From Cristatella mucedo (taxonomy: Eukaryota; Bryozoa; Phylactolaemata; Cristatellidae): DNA of 64,000 bases. The notes beneath the pieces were generated by a model. The model was given only the letters and a program-made list of their open reading frames with translations. It had not been told where the DNA came from and made no database searches. The stretch's first letter is position 1, and each line of letters begins with the position of its first letter. A program made the translations under genes and the position numbers. Shown piece by piece: positions 35,901 through 45,000 of the stretch. The DNA is taken from NCBI GenBank assembly GCA_009760855.2, contig WPIO01000007.1:3117501-3181500 (forward strand), written 5' to 3'.

Positions 35901-38285
35901 CCTAGGGATGGACTCAACTCATCTTGTCTATCTTGTCGACAAAGAATCTAGAGACGTGATCAGCTAGATCATCATAGGGATCACTAAGTACGGAGCTAAC
36001 CTGTGAGCGGTTAAGGATATGGTGGATCGTAGACATTAGCATTTTTGGATTGTACATCTGCAATTCGACAACATTTTTATAGGAGCTTGATTTGCCATTG
36101 CTAGGATCGATTGATACGATCTAAAGTAGTCCTCGAATGCTTATCGATGGACAGTCAGCCCTGATCTTTTGTATGGTTTTTCAAGCTTGCGCTAAGTAGA
36201 CCTAATTTAACGTCGTAACCATTGGCCGCCTGGGCGAGGACGCACAGTGCGCTTCGTCAGGTGTGCAAACTCGTCGAGCATGTCAGCTAGTGTCGTGTTG
36301 CAGCCTTCTATCAATGATGGTAGGTTAGAAGGGAGATTGAGCAGCAGCAGGGGCGAAGAAGATACTCTCGTGCAGACTGCATCGATCTCAAGGATCTTGA
36401 GATTTTGCAATTCACAGGCGACTTTAGATGTAGAGGATGGCACACACTGCAGACTGAATGAGATCTGCATGCGGTCAGATAAGCAGAATTTGGTAATAAT
36501 AGGTGATGATAGCATGCAGTTGAAAGACAAAAATGAGGTCGAGTGTGTATGAATCATCCCTCTCCGGCATGTATAAAGTATAAAGAAAATATTTAGTTCT
36601 CTTAGGAGGCTACATAAATGTCTTAAAAATATCAGTAGTGTGATCTAGAATGACAATCGATCATCGAGCTGCATAGCGATGGCTGCACAGCGATGGCTGC
36701 ACAGCGATGGCTGCACAGCGATGGCTGCACAGCGATGGCTGCACAGCGATGGCTGCACAGCGATGGCTGCACAGCGATGGCTGCACAGCGATGGCTGCAC
36801 AGCGATGGCTGCACAGCGATGGCTGCACAGCGATGGCTGCACAGCGATGGGCTGCACAGCGATGGCTGCACAGCGATGGCTGCACAGCGATGGCTGCACA
36901 GCGATGGCTGCACAGCGATGGCTGCACAGCGATGGCTGCACAGCGATGGCTGCACAGCGATGGCTGCACAGCGATGGCTGCACAGCGATGGCTGCACAGC
37001 GATGGCTGCACAGCAATGGCTGCACAGCAATGGTATGAAGGCTTACAATGCCCCCACGGCCTACCAGCGAAAGCATCAAATCATTTATCAATAAAGCTAT
37101 AGAGAACTAGAGCTAGCGAATACGCTGTCCAGAGACGCGGTACTGGCGAGTGGCTGACCGCGCACGACCGAGGCTGCGACGGCAATTCTTGCGTACCTTC
37201 TAGCTCATTCACGAGCAGCAGCTTCCGGTAGTCGATGGCGAGGGCGCTGGGCGGGCAGTACGGGAACAGACTCTGCCGGGCGAAGTCGCTATCAGCGTAA
37301 GTGTCGGCGAGTACGTTGTAGCTGACCACCCTAAAGCTGACAGCGCACGAACGCACCGCTGCGTCAGCTGTCGCCGCGACCAAAATGCGCCATCGCGAAC
37401 TGCTAAAACGGGCGAGCGACGGGCGCGAAGCTTCCGAGCTCGCTCGCGGGAGCAGCGAGGCGCTCGCTGGCGACGAGGACCGCGAGCGAACCTGCCGACG
37501 CCGCTGCGGTCGACGGTCAAAGCGTGCCGCTTGTGGAACGGGCATTCGCCGGGACCGGGCGTGACCGGATACTTGGAGACGGCTTCCACCGGATCGCCGC
37601 GCCTGTCGCCGCACTTCGGTACGCAGACGAGCTTCAGCCGGTGGCCGACGTCGCGCGACGTTGGCTCGTAGCTCGCGCCTTTACCGATGACGACGCTGAA
37701 AGGCGACTCGCTCGACGCCGAGCGGCCCTGTTCGTCGGGCGCCGAGCGCTCGTCGCGGTACCACGTGAACTCGCACTCGTCCACTGAGCAGAACTCTGCA
37801 TCCAACGACGGATACGTCGTCATGCCCTGTATAATGCAGCCGGACAGCTCCGCGTCCTTTATCTTAGGGGCGTTGACTTCGACGACGAACTTAAACCCGT
37901 CGATCACGAATGTGAAGCCCTGAAGCCATGCCGCCCTGTTGGCTGTGTCCTTCGGCACTTCGGCGGACTCTGCGTGCAGTGAAACTGGAACTTGCATCGC
38001 CGGTCCGTCGGAGTCTTGGCCCTTGCTCTTTCGCTTTTTCGCGAGTACCGTCGATACGTTTTGAGACACGCGATCGAGCGTGCGGGACAGCGGCTCTTCT
38101 TGAAGTCGATCCATGTTGTATTGCCGAGCCGGGCAGTTCGCCTGATGCGAGTAGGAGAAATTTATCTGCATCCTAGGCTCCCCGGCGACGCACCTGACGT
38201 ATACGCGCGGCATTTCGCCGACGCTCCGGCAGTAGTAGCGCGCGAGCACCCGGCAGAACGCGGCAGCCCGATACCCGAGGGGCAT
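19281..38285 (-). CDS. PDE12: PDE12-like 2',5'-phosphodiesterase (mitochondrial exonuclease), complete, seven coding exons
   Basis: PDE12 is a Mg-dependent EEP-family enzyme that degrades 2'-5' oligoadenylate and removes poly(A) from mitochondrial RNAs in the matrix. Coding exons (minus strand): 37492-38285, 37197-37336, 30750-30987, 30304-30439, 29752-29997, 23887-24001, 19281-19558. All six introns are GT-AG and every junction keeps frame, giving 648 residues against roughly 610 in vertebrates. The N-terminus ([18 protein letters not shown]) is Arg-rich without acid residues, a plausible mitochondrial presequence. EEP landmarks are all present: [11 protein letters not shown] (Asn 272), ICLQEVD (Glu 322), [10 protein letters not shown] (His 486), CGDFNSTP (Asp 529, Asn 531) and the C-terminal PSDH (Asp 631, His 632). 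I chose the ATG at 38285; the open frame extends only five codons upstream, without an ATG. Two loops are longer than I expect for the family (near 367-377 and 447-477). Introns 2, 5 and 6 are 4-6 kb and hold L2 copies and a minisatellite. Confidence 0.95.
19559..21055. other. PDE12-like intron 6, right-hand part without recognisable features
   Basis: No gene or repeat recognised between 19.56 and 21.05 kb apart from short homopolymer runs. Confidence 0.5.
21056..21245 (-). mobile_element. SINE-A copy, diverged
   Basis: Plus-strand order of the inverted element: GGTTAGCTGATTAAGCAGCC, TAGCAGCAGAAGAGCCTTAA, then a B-box remnant (GTCTCAAACCCACGACTAGG) and GAGCGAGCACACTAGCCC. It contains a local duplication of CAATGAAGGATCA near 21150-21180. 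Confidence 0.7.
21705..22245. mobile_element. Cluster of L2 fragments around a (GA)n run
   Basis: 21705-21780 (minus): L2-A tail with an ATT-type run and the terminal stem. 21783-21895 (plus): L2-B 3' end, recognised from AAAGCTGCTTAGGCCCTGTG, AACTCTCCTGCGTTCC and AGATGGAGATACATTAAATT. 21900-21950: (GA)n. 21955-22245 (minus): strongly diverged L2 C-terminal region. The pieces abut without spacer. Confidence 0.6.
22250..23880. other. PDE12-like intron 6, GC-rich stretch without recognised gene
   Basis: GC-rich DNA with open frames of over 200 codons on both strands across 22530-23270. The translations are rich in Ala, Arg, Ser and Cys and show no domain, so I treat them as composition artefacts. 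Confidence 0.5.
23887..24001 (-). CDS. PDE12: PDE12-like exon 6 (GDFNSTP)
   Basis: Found from the reverse complement: after TTTACAG it reads [20 protein letters not shown] and then [18 protein letters not shown], with the invariant Asp and Asn of the EEP fold. The donor TCGT/GTAAGT at 23886 is phase 1. The exon is too short to stand out as an ORF; it is supported by phase on both sides. Confidence 0.93.
24005..25740. other. PDE12-like intron 5, left part, unassigned
   Basis: Several 70-100 codon open frames on the minus strand (24060-24950) are not clearly coding. A CA-rich stretch lies at 25058-25130. No repeat family identified. Confidence 0.45.
25745..26345 (+). mobile_element. L2 LINE fragment, diverged
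   Basis: Reads CAIKRLQCV-like and [20 protein letters not shown] from about 25840, then [16 protein letters not shown], a 3' UTR, the terminal stem (ATAAAGTGCCTTGAAAGAGA) and an AT-rich tail at 26310-26340. Several frame breaks. Confidence 0.85.
26428..26756 (-). other. Unassigned open stretch next to a (CT)n run
   Basis: A minus-strand frame of about 105 codons is open outside the adjoining microsatellite ([20 protein letters not shown] ... [20 protein letters not shown]). I do not recognise it. It is inside PDE12-like intron 5 and may be chance or transposon debris. Confidence 0.25.
26757..27019. repeat. Long (CT)n microsatellite
   Basis: About 260 bp of CT repeats with CCCT interruptions. 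Ser/Leu and Arg/Glu open frames over it are artefacts. Confidence 0.97.
27215..27400 (-). mobile_element. L2 LINE fragment, very old
   Basis: ACAGAGCGACGAGAAGTGGC and GTGCCGTTCACGGCAGCCGA follow the order of the L2-A C-terminal segment (CGGCGAGAAGTGG ... CGCTCACGACAGACAAGCC). Weak but collinear. Confidence 0.45.
27400..29745. other. PDE12-like intron 5, unassigned
   Basis: No gene or repeat family recognised. A short imperfect repeat of CAATTGTCA is present at 27863-27897. Confidence 0.5.
29752..29997 (-). CDS. PDE12: PDE12-like exon 5 (catalytic His)
   Basis: Begins [15 protein letters not shown] after TTTTCAG, followed by an acidic then Arg-rich insertion ([12 protein letters not shown]...SVRRRQR). 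It then reads [20 protein letters not shown] and [11 protein letters not shown] up to a CCT/GTGAGT donor. It is exactly 82 codons in phase 0. Confidence 0.93.
30304..30439 (-). CDS. PDE12: PDE12-like exon 4
   Basis: The acceptor GGCACAG at 30440 restores the frame exactly: CG joins T, then [20 protein letters not shown]. Ends LHRSGACVQ at a CAA/GTGAGT donor. Intron 3 is 310 bp and intron 4 is 306 bp. Confidence 0.92.
30750..30987 (-). CDS. PDE12: PDE12-like exon 3 (catalytic Glu)
   Basis: Starts after TTTGTAG at 30988 and reads [20 protein letters not shown], containing the metal-binding Glu. It ends [10 protein letters not shown] before a CCG/GTAAGG donor. A Gly/Ser-rich insertion ([20 protein letters not shown]) sits before the conserved ...AILY strand. 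Confidence 0.93.
31158..32785 (+). mobile_element. L2-B LINE, best copy, antisense in PDE12-like intron 2
   Basis: A second L2 family. RT from about 31158 ([18 protein letters not shown]), [80 protein letters not shown] near 31730. A frameshift near 32040 breaks the frame; the C-terminal part resumes ([48 protein letters not shown]) to a stop near 32718. The tail is GACGGAGATACATTACATTA. The endonuclease is missing. It differs from L2-A in most positions outside the RT motifs and in the 3' end. Confidence 0.93.
33215..34262 (+). mobile_element. L2-A LINE, degenerate
   Basis: Starts at the GVPQGS-equivalent (GGGTACCCCCAGGGCTCTGT) and proceeds through the YADD region, the C-terminal domain and the 3' UTR to the terminal stem (GTAAAGTGCCTAGAAAGAGA) and an ATT-type tail at 34240-34260. 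A middle segment (about 33720-33750) is deleted compared with better copies. Confidence 0.8.
34265..35135. other. PDE12-like intron 2, unassigned
   Basis: No gene or repeat recognised; an imperfect duplication of GCAAGCATGTACCTC occurs at 34835 and 34858. Confidence 0.5.
35140..36562 (-). mobile_element. L2-A LINE with pre-RT region, internally deleted
   Basis: 35140-35180 is an isolated internal fragment. From 35215 the minus-strand element shows the stem block, the 3' UTR and the ORF2 C-terminus. It then jumps at about 35640 to sequence upstream of the RT. At 36210-36550 it holds the linker between endonuclease and RT ([31 protein letters not shown]-like end). The RT core with YADD is deleted. 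Confidence 0.75.
36668..37033. repeat. 14-bp minisatellite, about 26 units
   Basis: Unit CGATGGCTGCACAG repeated almost perfectly. One unit near 36848 has an extra G, and the last two carry CAATGG instead of CGATGG. Because 14 is not a multiple of 3 and no unit has a stop in any frame, it gives open frames on both strands that are not genes. It lies in PDE12-like intron 2, about 160 bp from exon 2. Confidence 0.98.
37197..37336 (-). CDS. PDE12: PDE12-like exon 2 (start of EEP nuclease domain)
   Basis: Follows a 155-bp intron with acceptor CTGTCAG. Encodes [20 protein letters not shown] to [11 protein letters not shown]; the Asn in SYNVLAD is a conserved EEP active-site residue. The donor GAAG/GTACGC starts the 6.2-kb intron 2. 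Confidence 0.93.
37492..38285 (-). CDS. PDE12: PDE12-like exon 1 (N-terminal domain)
   Basis: Encodes residues 1-264 plus two bases of 265: the presequence, then the PDE12-specific N-terminal domain ([56 protein letters not shown]), ending at [15 protein letters not shown]. The donor is GCAG/GTTCGC (intron begins 37491). High GC, unlike the flanking repeats. Immediately upstream there is no other gene. Confidence 0.93.
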
Positions 38286-38620
38286 GCCCGAACGAGGCAA
38301 AATGGCAAGAGTGGAATCGCTGTGGTACGGCTATAGTCGTCGCAGCAACGCGCTGTCAACATCCGCGGACCTGGAGAGCTCATGGCTTTGATTCCTCACC
38401 CACGTGAAGCGGAAAGTGCCGTTGTTTCCAAGCGTCAGAGCGGGTGGAGCAGCAGAGACAGAAAAGCGCCTCAATATGCGCGTGAGTTACGCGTGCTGAG
38501 CTTTTATTTAGGGCGTGGTCTCCCGTGGGTCCTGCTGCGGTCCGTTCTCGGTCGCTTCTTCTCCCAGTTAATGTAACACCCGCCGTCGAGTCGCTGAGGA
38601 CGAGCAAACCTCATGTAAAT
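38286..38620 (-). promoter_or_regulatory. Probable 5' region of the PDE12-like gene
   Basis: CpG-containing sequence directly upstream of the start codon. There is no obvious TATA box. Assigned by position only. Confidence 0.35.
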
Positions 38621-38837
38621 TTGTTGCTGGCGAAATTCAGCTAGAAACTAAAAACTGCGGCATTCTATGAGGATTTCTTTGAGGACCGGACACGACGTTG
38701 CGGGCCTCACCCTCACTTGCTGTTCACCCCTCCTTAGTACAGTGGTTCCCGAGCTCCAGTGCTGAGATTGGGTCTGCGCCAGGTCAATTTGTGCATTTTG
38801 ACAGTGTGCATGCTACCTATAAACACAGTATGCTTGT

Positions 38838-39325
38838 TTAAAAGTTCTTACGCTGACCCACAAGGCCCGCCACGGCTTGGCTCCTTCATACCTAGCTGAG
38901 CTGCTGCATCAGTTTCAGCCTGTTCGCGCCCTCAGGTCCTGTGTGGACAATAAATTAGCTGTCCCATTCCTCCGCTTAAAGACAGTTGGCGACAGAAGCT
39001 TTAGCTCTGCAGGTTCTAGGCTGTGGAACTCGCTTCCACAATTCTTACGCAACGACATCTACTCTCCAACTGCCGACTATGGCACATCTTTTTCAGCGGT
39101 CCTGAACTGCTACTTCTATGCTACTCACTACCTCAACTGCTCTCCTAACTCTGCTATGCTTCCCACTTTCTCTTTGTTGCGTGAGACGAAGTCTGTTGGC
39201 TACCGAATGCGTACCGAAAGCCGCTTAGCTGTGAGTGTGCTATGCAAAACTCTCCTGCGTAACACCAACATAGTCTTTATGACTTTGTGGAGTTACAGAA
39301 GGAGATACGTTACATTAAATTGTGC
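38838..39325 (+). mobile_element. L2-B LINE, 5'-truncated
   Basis: Nearly identical to the last 480 bp of the copy at 32.3-32.78 kb: [76 protein letters not shown]. The 3' end is GGAGATACGTTACATTAAAT. High similarity suggests recent activity of L2-B. Confidence 0.93.
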
Positions 39326-39399
39326 GTTTTACCACTAACCATTAGATCGTGCTTCTATTTGAGCGTATGTAAAGTGCTTAGAAAGGGATTAGTTCAAAG

Positions 39400-40505
39400 G
39401 TGGCAGGAAGGTATTCGTATAATTTTTGCTCATCTGAAATGGGATTGATCGAGCGTTGACTGCTATTTCACGTGACCAAATCGCTGCAATTGCAATAAGT
39501 GCGTTGTTGTCAGAGCTTGCGTACGCGTATACACTTCAGCGCCACATGAGCTGGTCGGCATATATTCGCCAATTTCCGTCAAACTTACTTTGTAATTATT
39601 CAGGGTGAGACTGCAATTGCTTGTCATTCAAAGTCGGAGGTTTTCTTAGTCAGAGACTCGTATGACTAGATCGTATATATTTTGTCTGGGCCCGTCGTTC
39701 ATTGGGAGACCCGTTGCGCTCTGACAGCTTTGCACATACCGCGTACTCTGCATAACCGCATTTGAGTTTTACATTTAGCCATTTAGCCAAGTTTGTCACC
39801 TTAACCTTCGACAGTGCTCCTAAAAATGGCTGTCGGGTGTTTGCTCATAATCTCCATAATTTGGTCCAAAGCGCCATATTAAAGGAATGATTCACTCATA
39901 TATTTGACTGGATGAGCATACACTTCATTTTTTCATTTGGCACCCACCGGAGTCCCGAGTTTCTCTATTACTTAGTAACTTCTCCACAAATTAATGTCCT
40001 TAAAACTAGTTTACTCTCTAGTGATTTATCTACTTAACAATTGCAATTATTTCCAAAGACCAGAGAGAAGTTTTATTAGCTGTTAGTTCGCAGAAGCTAG
40101 GTATACAGATTAAAACGTCTTTTCAAATGAGGGTTGACAAGGACACCACAATAACGTGTTAGAATTCATATAGTCGTCGAGAAATGTTTCGTTTAGCCAC
40201 AGATCTTTTTTAGGCAGCAACTATTTGGTTATTTTGAATTCTTATACTTGTCCGTGACGAAAAGATGGAAAGACGGAAAGCCACTTGACTGGGAACCTCC
40301 TTAAATAATTTTATTCAAAATGACATAAGAGACAATCATTTACTTAAGATGTTGGGTTTGATGCTGTTATTACCATCTGGCCGATTTTCCTCCGCATTTA
40401 TTCTATAAAATATCTCCTACAAAAACCGTATCCTTTCAAATGTATTGATTGTGGATACTTGCTAACGTTAATAAAGAAAGCGCATGCCAGTAGCTTCAAG
40501 GAGCT
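39400..40505. other. AT-richer intergenic stretch, nothing recognised
   Basis: No ORF over 60 codons with motifs, no repeats apart from short A/T runs. Confidence 0.55.
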
Positions 40506-40507
40506 TT

Positions 40508-42110
40508 AATCGTTTAATAGTAACAATAACAATAATAACACATACATATAGCACCATCTAAGAACTTAATCTCTTTTTGGCTGTGTTAAATATGCTGCAA
40601 AGGAATCGTGACTAAATGGTTAATGCCCACATGCTCAATGTGGGCTTACATAAGCACACAAAGGACAACTCACAAGCACCCATCAAACACTGTAAGAAAC
40701 AGGTGTTTTTATCTTCTTTTTAAATGGCAAGCCAGGGGATGTCATGACGTCAGTAAGGAGTGAGCTCCAGGCTTTGGGAGCATATGAACTAAAGGCACTG
40801 TGTCCAAAGGATTTGATTTTGGTTAGAGGCATAGCTCACCGACTTGCGCCAGAGGAGCTGGACGTATGCTGCAAAGCTTGATTGGAGAGCATTTCGAGTA
40901 GATACGCTAGAGCAAGAGAGTGAAGAGATCTAAAAGTGAGCGACAGAACCTTGTAGTCGATATGTTGCTTGATTGGGAGTCAGTGCAACTCGGCAAGAAG
41001 TGGTGTGATGTGGTAACTGCGATGCTCAGCGCAGGCAAGCCTAGCTGCAGTCTTGCACCAACTGTGAGCACGTGATTGCACATGCCGATAGATCAGAAAG
41101 CAGTGAGTTACAGAAGTTAAGACGGGATGTCACACATGCATGGGCTGATTTGGATTTAGAATCCTTGTCTAATCAGACCCGAATTTTAGCAATGCTATCT
41201 AGCTGAAAGTAGGCAGACGTTACTGAGGAGCTGATGCAGTCGTCTAGTGAAAGGTTATTGGGAACCGGGCACCTAGATTTATATGCAGGTGCAAGAGGAA
41301 ATATGCTAGCCGATCCGATTTCAAGCGTCAAGTTTTCCAGTTTCTAGGCCATACTTGGTTTGTCCATAACTAATGAGCTGGTTTTATCGTCATTTGATTT
41401 GAGAAAGTTTGCTGCCATTCGTGTTGGCATGTCAGAAATACATGCAGTAAGGGAGTTGCGAAAATTCGATGTGCTGGAGGGCTGAGAGGAATCAAAGAAA
41501 AAGTACTACTGAATCTCATCTACGTGGAAGCGAAAGTTTCCCTTTGCAGCAATTGTAAAGCGCCTAGAGAGAGATTGAGTTCTCTGAGGATGCTTTATCA
41601 AGTGCAGTATTATATTATTATTATTATCATTATAAAGCTTATGCTGTGCTTGGCGATCACATCGGAAAGAGGACGAGTATAAACCGTGAAAAGAAGTGGA
41701 CCTTCTCCGGATGGTTTTTTGTTCACAACAACACTCTGGAGTCTGCCACTGAGACAAGACCTAAACCATTTCAGCACGCAGCCAGCGATGCCCAGGCGAG
41801 ATATAAGGCCTTCGAGAAGGACTTGGTGATCAATAGTATCAAACGCTGCCGAAAAATCAAGCAAAACAAGCAGAGAGACTCTACCAAATTCTGCATTCCT
41901 GGAAAGGTTATTATACACTTGAAGCAAGCTGTGGAATTTACTTGCTAAGGTTGAAGTTTTAGTATAAGAGCTTAGCTGGGTTTTTACTACTCCTTCCGGC
42001 GTCGGCGATGGGAACTGCAGTAGGAAGGCTGTGCAAATTTTGCTTAAGTTCTCCTTGACTAGTGTTGCTCTCTTAATTAGTGACCTGAGGATACCCTTTT
42101 TGAAAGCCTG
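40508..42110 (-). mobile_element. L2-A LINE interrupted by an opposite L2-A tail
   Basis: Minus-strand L2-A from the ATT-type tail at 40520 through the stem, 3' UTR and C-terminal region to the YADD region at about 41535, resuming at about 41641 with AAGCTTATGCTGTGCTTGGC and continuing through RT ([20 protein letters not shown] near 41840) to about 42100. Degenerate. Confidence 0.82.
41538..41641 (+). mobile_element. Nested L2-A 3' tail
   Basis: A plus-strand terminal fragment (TTGTAAAGCGCCTAGAGAGA, then TGAGGATGCTTTATCAAGTG and ATTATTATTATTATCATTAT) of about 100 bp inserted into the minus-strand element. Its own ORF2 is absent. Confidence 0.8.
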
Positions 42111-43690
42111 CTAATTCTTATGCTTTTACCTTACTCTCCTATTTTCATGAATTAGGCCCTCAAATCAGTGTAGTTTTTCGCAATTTGCAGTGGATAGCAA
42201 TACCTGCTCCCATGCTTTTTTGGCAGAAAAGTCCTGAAAAATAAGATAAAGTAACATCCCAGAAAAGACTGAAGATGATCCATATTCAATCTGAGCCATT
42301 CGCTCCTTATAATAATAATGCACTTGATAAAGCAGCCGCAGAGAACTCAATCTCTTTTTAGGAGCTTTACATTTTCTGCTAAGGGAAACGCGATTGAATC
42401 GTGAGTAATATCATGCTTGATAAACAACATGAACAACGTGGTTATGGGTAAAATGCACAGGGTCAGCACGCAAATGTGGTTAGTGGCAGCATGCACAGTG
42501 TCGGCACCTATAAGCACATCAAGGACGAATCACAGGGACCCACTAAATGCTGTCCTAAATAGGTGTGTTTTTAAGGTCTTTTTATATGTAGTCAAGTCAT
42601 GGGATGTTCTGACGTAAGTCGGGAGGGAGTTCCAGGCTTTGGGAGCATACGAGCTAAATGCTCAGTCTCCAAAGGATTTGAGGTTTGTACGAGGTATTGG
42701 TAAACTGTTGGATGCCGAAAAGCGTGTGGTATGATGCTTGGCCTGGTGGGGGAGTAGATCTGAGAGATAGGCTGGAGCCAAAGAATGAAGTGGCCTAAAA
42801 GTGAGCGACGAAACCTTGAAGTCGATCCGTTGCTTGACTGGTAGCCAGTGCAGGTCGGCGAGAAGTGGTGTGATGTGGCAACTGCGACGCTCACGACAGA
42901 CAAGCCTAGCTGAGGAGTTTTGCACCAGCTGTAATCGCCTGATTGCACATGCCGGTAGGCCAGCAAGCAGTGAGTTACAGAAGTCAAGACGGGATGTCAC
43001 AAATGCATGGACCAACTTAGACGTGGTATCCTTATCTAAACAAGCCCGAATTTTAGCAATGTTGTGTAGCTGAAAGTAGGCAGATTTGACTGTGGAGCTG
43101 ATGTGGTCGTCTGACGAGAGGTTATTTCGGAACATGACACCTAGATTTCGAGCTGATTGAACAGGAGATATGCTGGCAGAGCCAATTTTGAGTGCCAGCC
43201 TTTCCCATTTCTGAATCACACTGGGCTCGCCCATAACTAGTTAGTTTTATCTTCCTTTAGTCTTAGAAAATTTGCTGCCATCCATGTGCGGATGTCATCA
43301 ATGCATGCAGCAAGTGAGTTTAGAGAATTTAAGGTGCTCGAAGGCTGGGAGGGATCAAAGTAAAGGTACAACTGAATGTCATCCACATAGAAGTGAAAGC
43401 CTAGATTGTGCTTGGCAATCACATCAGCAAGAGTGAGAGTTTAAACCGTGAAAAAACCGGACCTAGCACGGAGCCCTGAGGTACCCCATATTTCAGAGGT
43501 ACCTCAGATGATCTTCGCCCATTCATGTCAATACTCTGGGGTCTCCCACTGAGATAGGATCTGAACCATTGTAGAGCAGTGCCAGTGATGCCCAGGCGAG
43601 ATGAGAGAGGCGCTCTAGAAAAACTTTGTAATCGATTGTGTCAAAAACTGCCGAAAGATCGAGCAAAACAAGCAGAGACACTCTACCCAT

Positions 43691-43876
43691 GCCGTAATGG
43701 CTCACTAGGTAAGGCGGTTGCTTTCACGACCTCGGTCCCGAGGTCGTGTTCGATTCCTGTGGTGGGCGATTCTTTATCGCCACTGCAGGCGGTGGTGATA
43801 GCCATAAAGGCTCTTCTGTCGCTATACAAAAAAGAGGCTGTTTAATCAGCTAGGATTTATTTATTTATTTATTTAT
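43691..43876 (+). mobile_element. SINE-A copy inserted in L2-A
   Basis: Full-length: A-box-like GTAATGGCTCACTAGGTAAG, the palindrome with arms CACGACCTCGG and CCGAGGTCGTG (43725-43748), B-box-like GTTCGATTCCTGTGGTGGG, the body, and a (TTTA)n tail ending at 43870-43876. The flanks are CTACCCATG on the left and ATGTCTGC on the right. Because uninterrupted L2-A reads CTACCCATGTCTGC, the target duplication is only about ATG. Confidence 0.92.
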
Positions 43877-44104
43877 GTCTGCATTCCTAAGTAGGTCGTT
43901 GTACACCCTAAGCAATGCTGACTCTGTGGAGTGATTAGCTCTAAATCCAGACTGAAACTTACTAGCAAGGTTTGAAGTTTCAACATATGAGTTCAGCTGG
44001 TCTGCCACGACCCGTTCCAGTGTCTTTGATAGAAATGGTAGAAGGTAGACTGGGCGGTAGTTGCTCAAGTTCTCTTGGTCTAGTGTCGCTTTCTTGAGAA
44101 GTGG
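43751..44104. repeat. Copy 1 of a 354-bp perfect direct duplication
   Basis: Identical by eye to 48256-48609 (constant offset 4505). It contains the 3' two-thirds of a SINE-A copy, its (TTTA)n tail and 228 bp of the L2-A it had inserted into. Confidence 0.93.
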
Positions 44105-44239
44105 CCTGACTAGAGCTTTTTTGAAAGGTGATGGGACATGTCCTGAGGCTAATGACACATTAATGATGTTAATTATGCATGACAGCAGCAGATCAATGCA
44201 ACGTAGCAGCAGGACAGTGGGAATAGGGTCCAAAGATAC

Positions 44240-44920
44240 ATTAGATAGCCTGCAGCTACAGTTTTCATGCCTCCAGCAATTTTACTGACTGCCTGTAGGA
44301 GATCAAACCAGAAGCAAGTGCAAAGCCCTAACAAGTGTCATTTGAAATTAAGAGACCAAATTTCTTATTGCACGTCCCCCTTTACAAAATCAAGTCAATA
44401 CCGAGAGTTGGCCAAGGAGATGAAGTATGACTAAACTTTAAGACATATTAGGATATTAATCTGATAAGTGCAGACAGAGGAGCTTTTCTGAGAGCTTTCG
44501 AGGAAGTTCCGGAACATAGAGTAACTGCTACACAATTATGAGGAGTGAATGGAGTTACAATTCACTAAAATCCTCAAACGTCGAATTAGCAATGTAGTCG
44601 TAAAGCACAATGGTGTGAAGAAGTAATACCTGACACCAAAGGTTGACCTCGATGAAACAATAATCCAGCGACGGGACTGGGATCAGCGTACGAGACACTG
44701 CGGACACCGTCTAGCTTGGCTAAAATGGCCAGGACTGACCTTAGGCCTTTTCACTTAGGCCTTTTCACCCATCGTTTCCCACAGCACCCCATTGTTGTGT
44801 ACCCTACCAAGACATCGGGAGTCTGACTAGCTCGGATAGTTAGTCGGCTGCTTTTCCTCAGTCGTAGCAATGGAATCAAGCGGCCACCATGTGGCCAGCC
44901 GTCACGACGCATGCCTAGCT
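44240..44920. other. Upstream of the CNBD1-like exons, nothing recognised
   Basis: No coding motif. Any 5' exon of the CNBD1-like gene should lie here or further left, but I cannot place one. Confidence 0.45.
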
Positions 44921-45000
44921 AGCCATCCATGAGCCATCCATGAGCCATCCATGAGCCATCCATGAGCCATCCATGAGCCATCCATGAGCCATCCATGAGC
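44921..45000. repeat. 11-bp tandem repeat
   Basis: Unit AGCCATCCATG, seven perfect copies, ending about 115 bp before the first recognised CNBD1-like exon. Confidence 0.95.

Larger units (their letters stand above)
42305..44236 (-). mobile_element. L2-A LINE interrupted by SINE-A
   Basis: Minus-strand element: stem and ATT tail at 42310, 3' UTR, C-terminal domain ([40 protein letters not shown]), a YADD equivalent mutated to YVDD near 43390, then the LLVLLDLSAVFDTID block at 43650. SINE-A interrupts it at 43691-43876, after which RT continues (NYRPVYLLPFLSKTLERVVA) to about 44236. Frame-disrupting changes are present, so it is inactive. Confidence 0.92.

Noticed and set aside
36632-37102. 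Six overlapping 116-148 codon open frames on both strands with 14-residue periodicity
   Set aside because: They arise from the 14-bp minisatellite, which lacks stops in every frame. It is also not a CRISPR array: there are no spacers.
37209-37491. Reading frame of PDE12-like exon 1 continuing to 37209
   Set aside because: Beyond the GCAG/GTTCGC donor the translation loses similarity; the nuclease domain resumes in another frame after a 155-bp intron.
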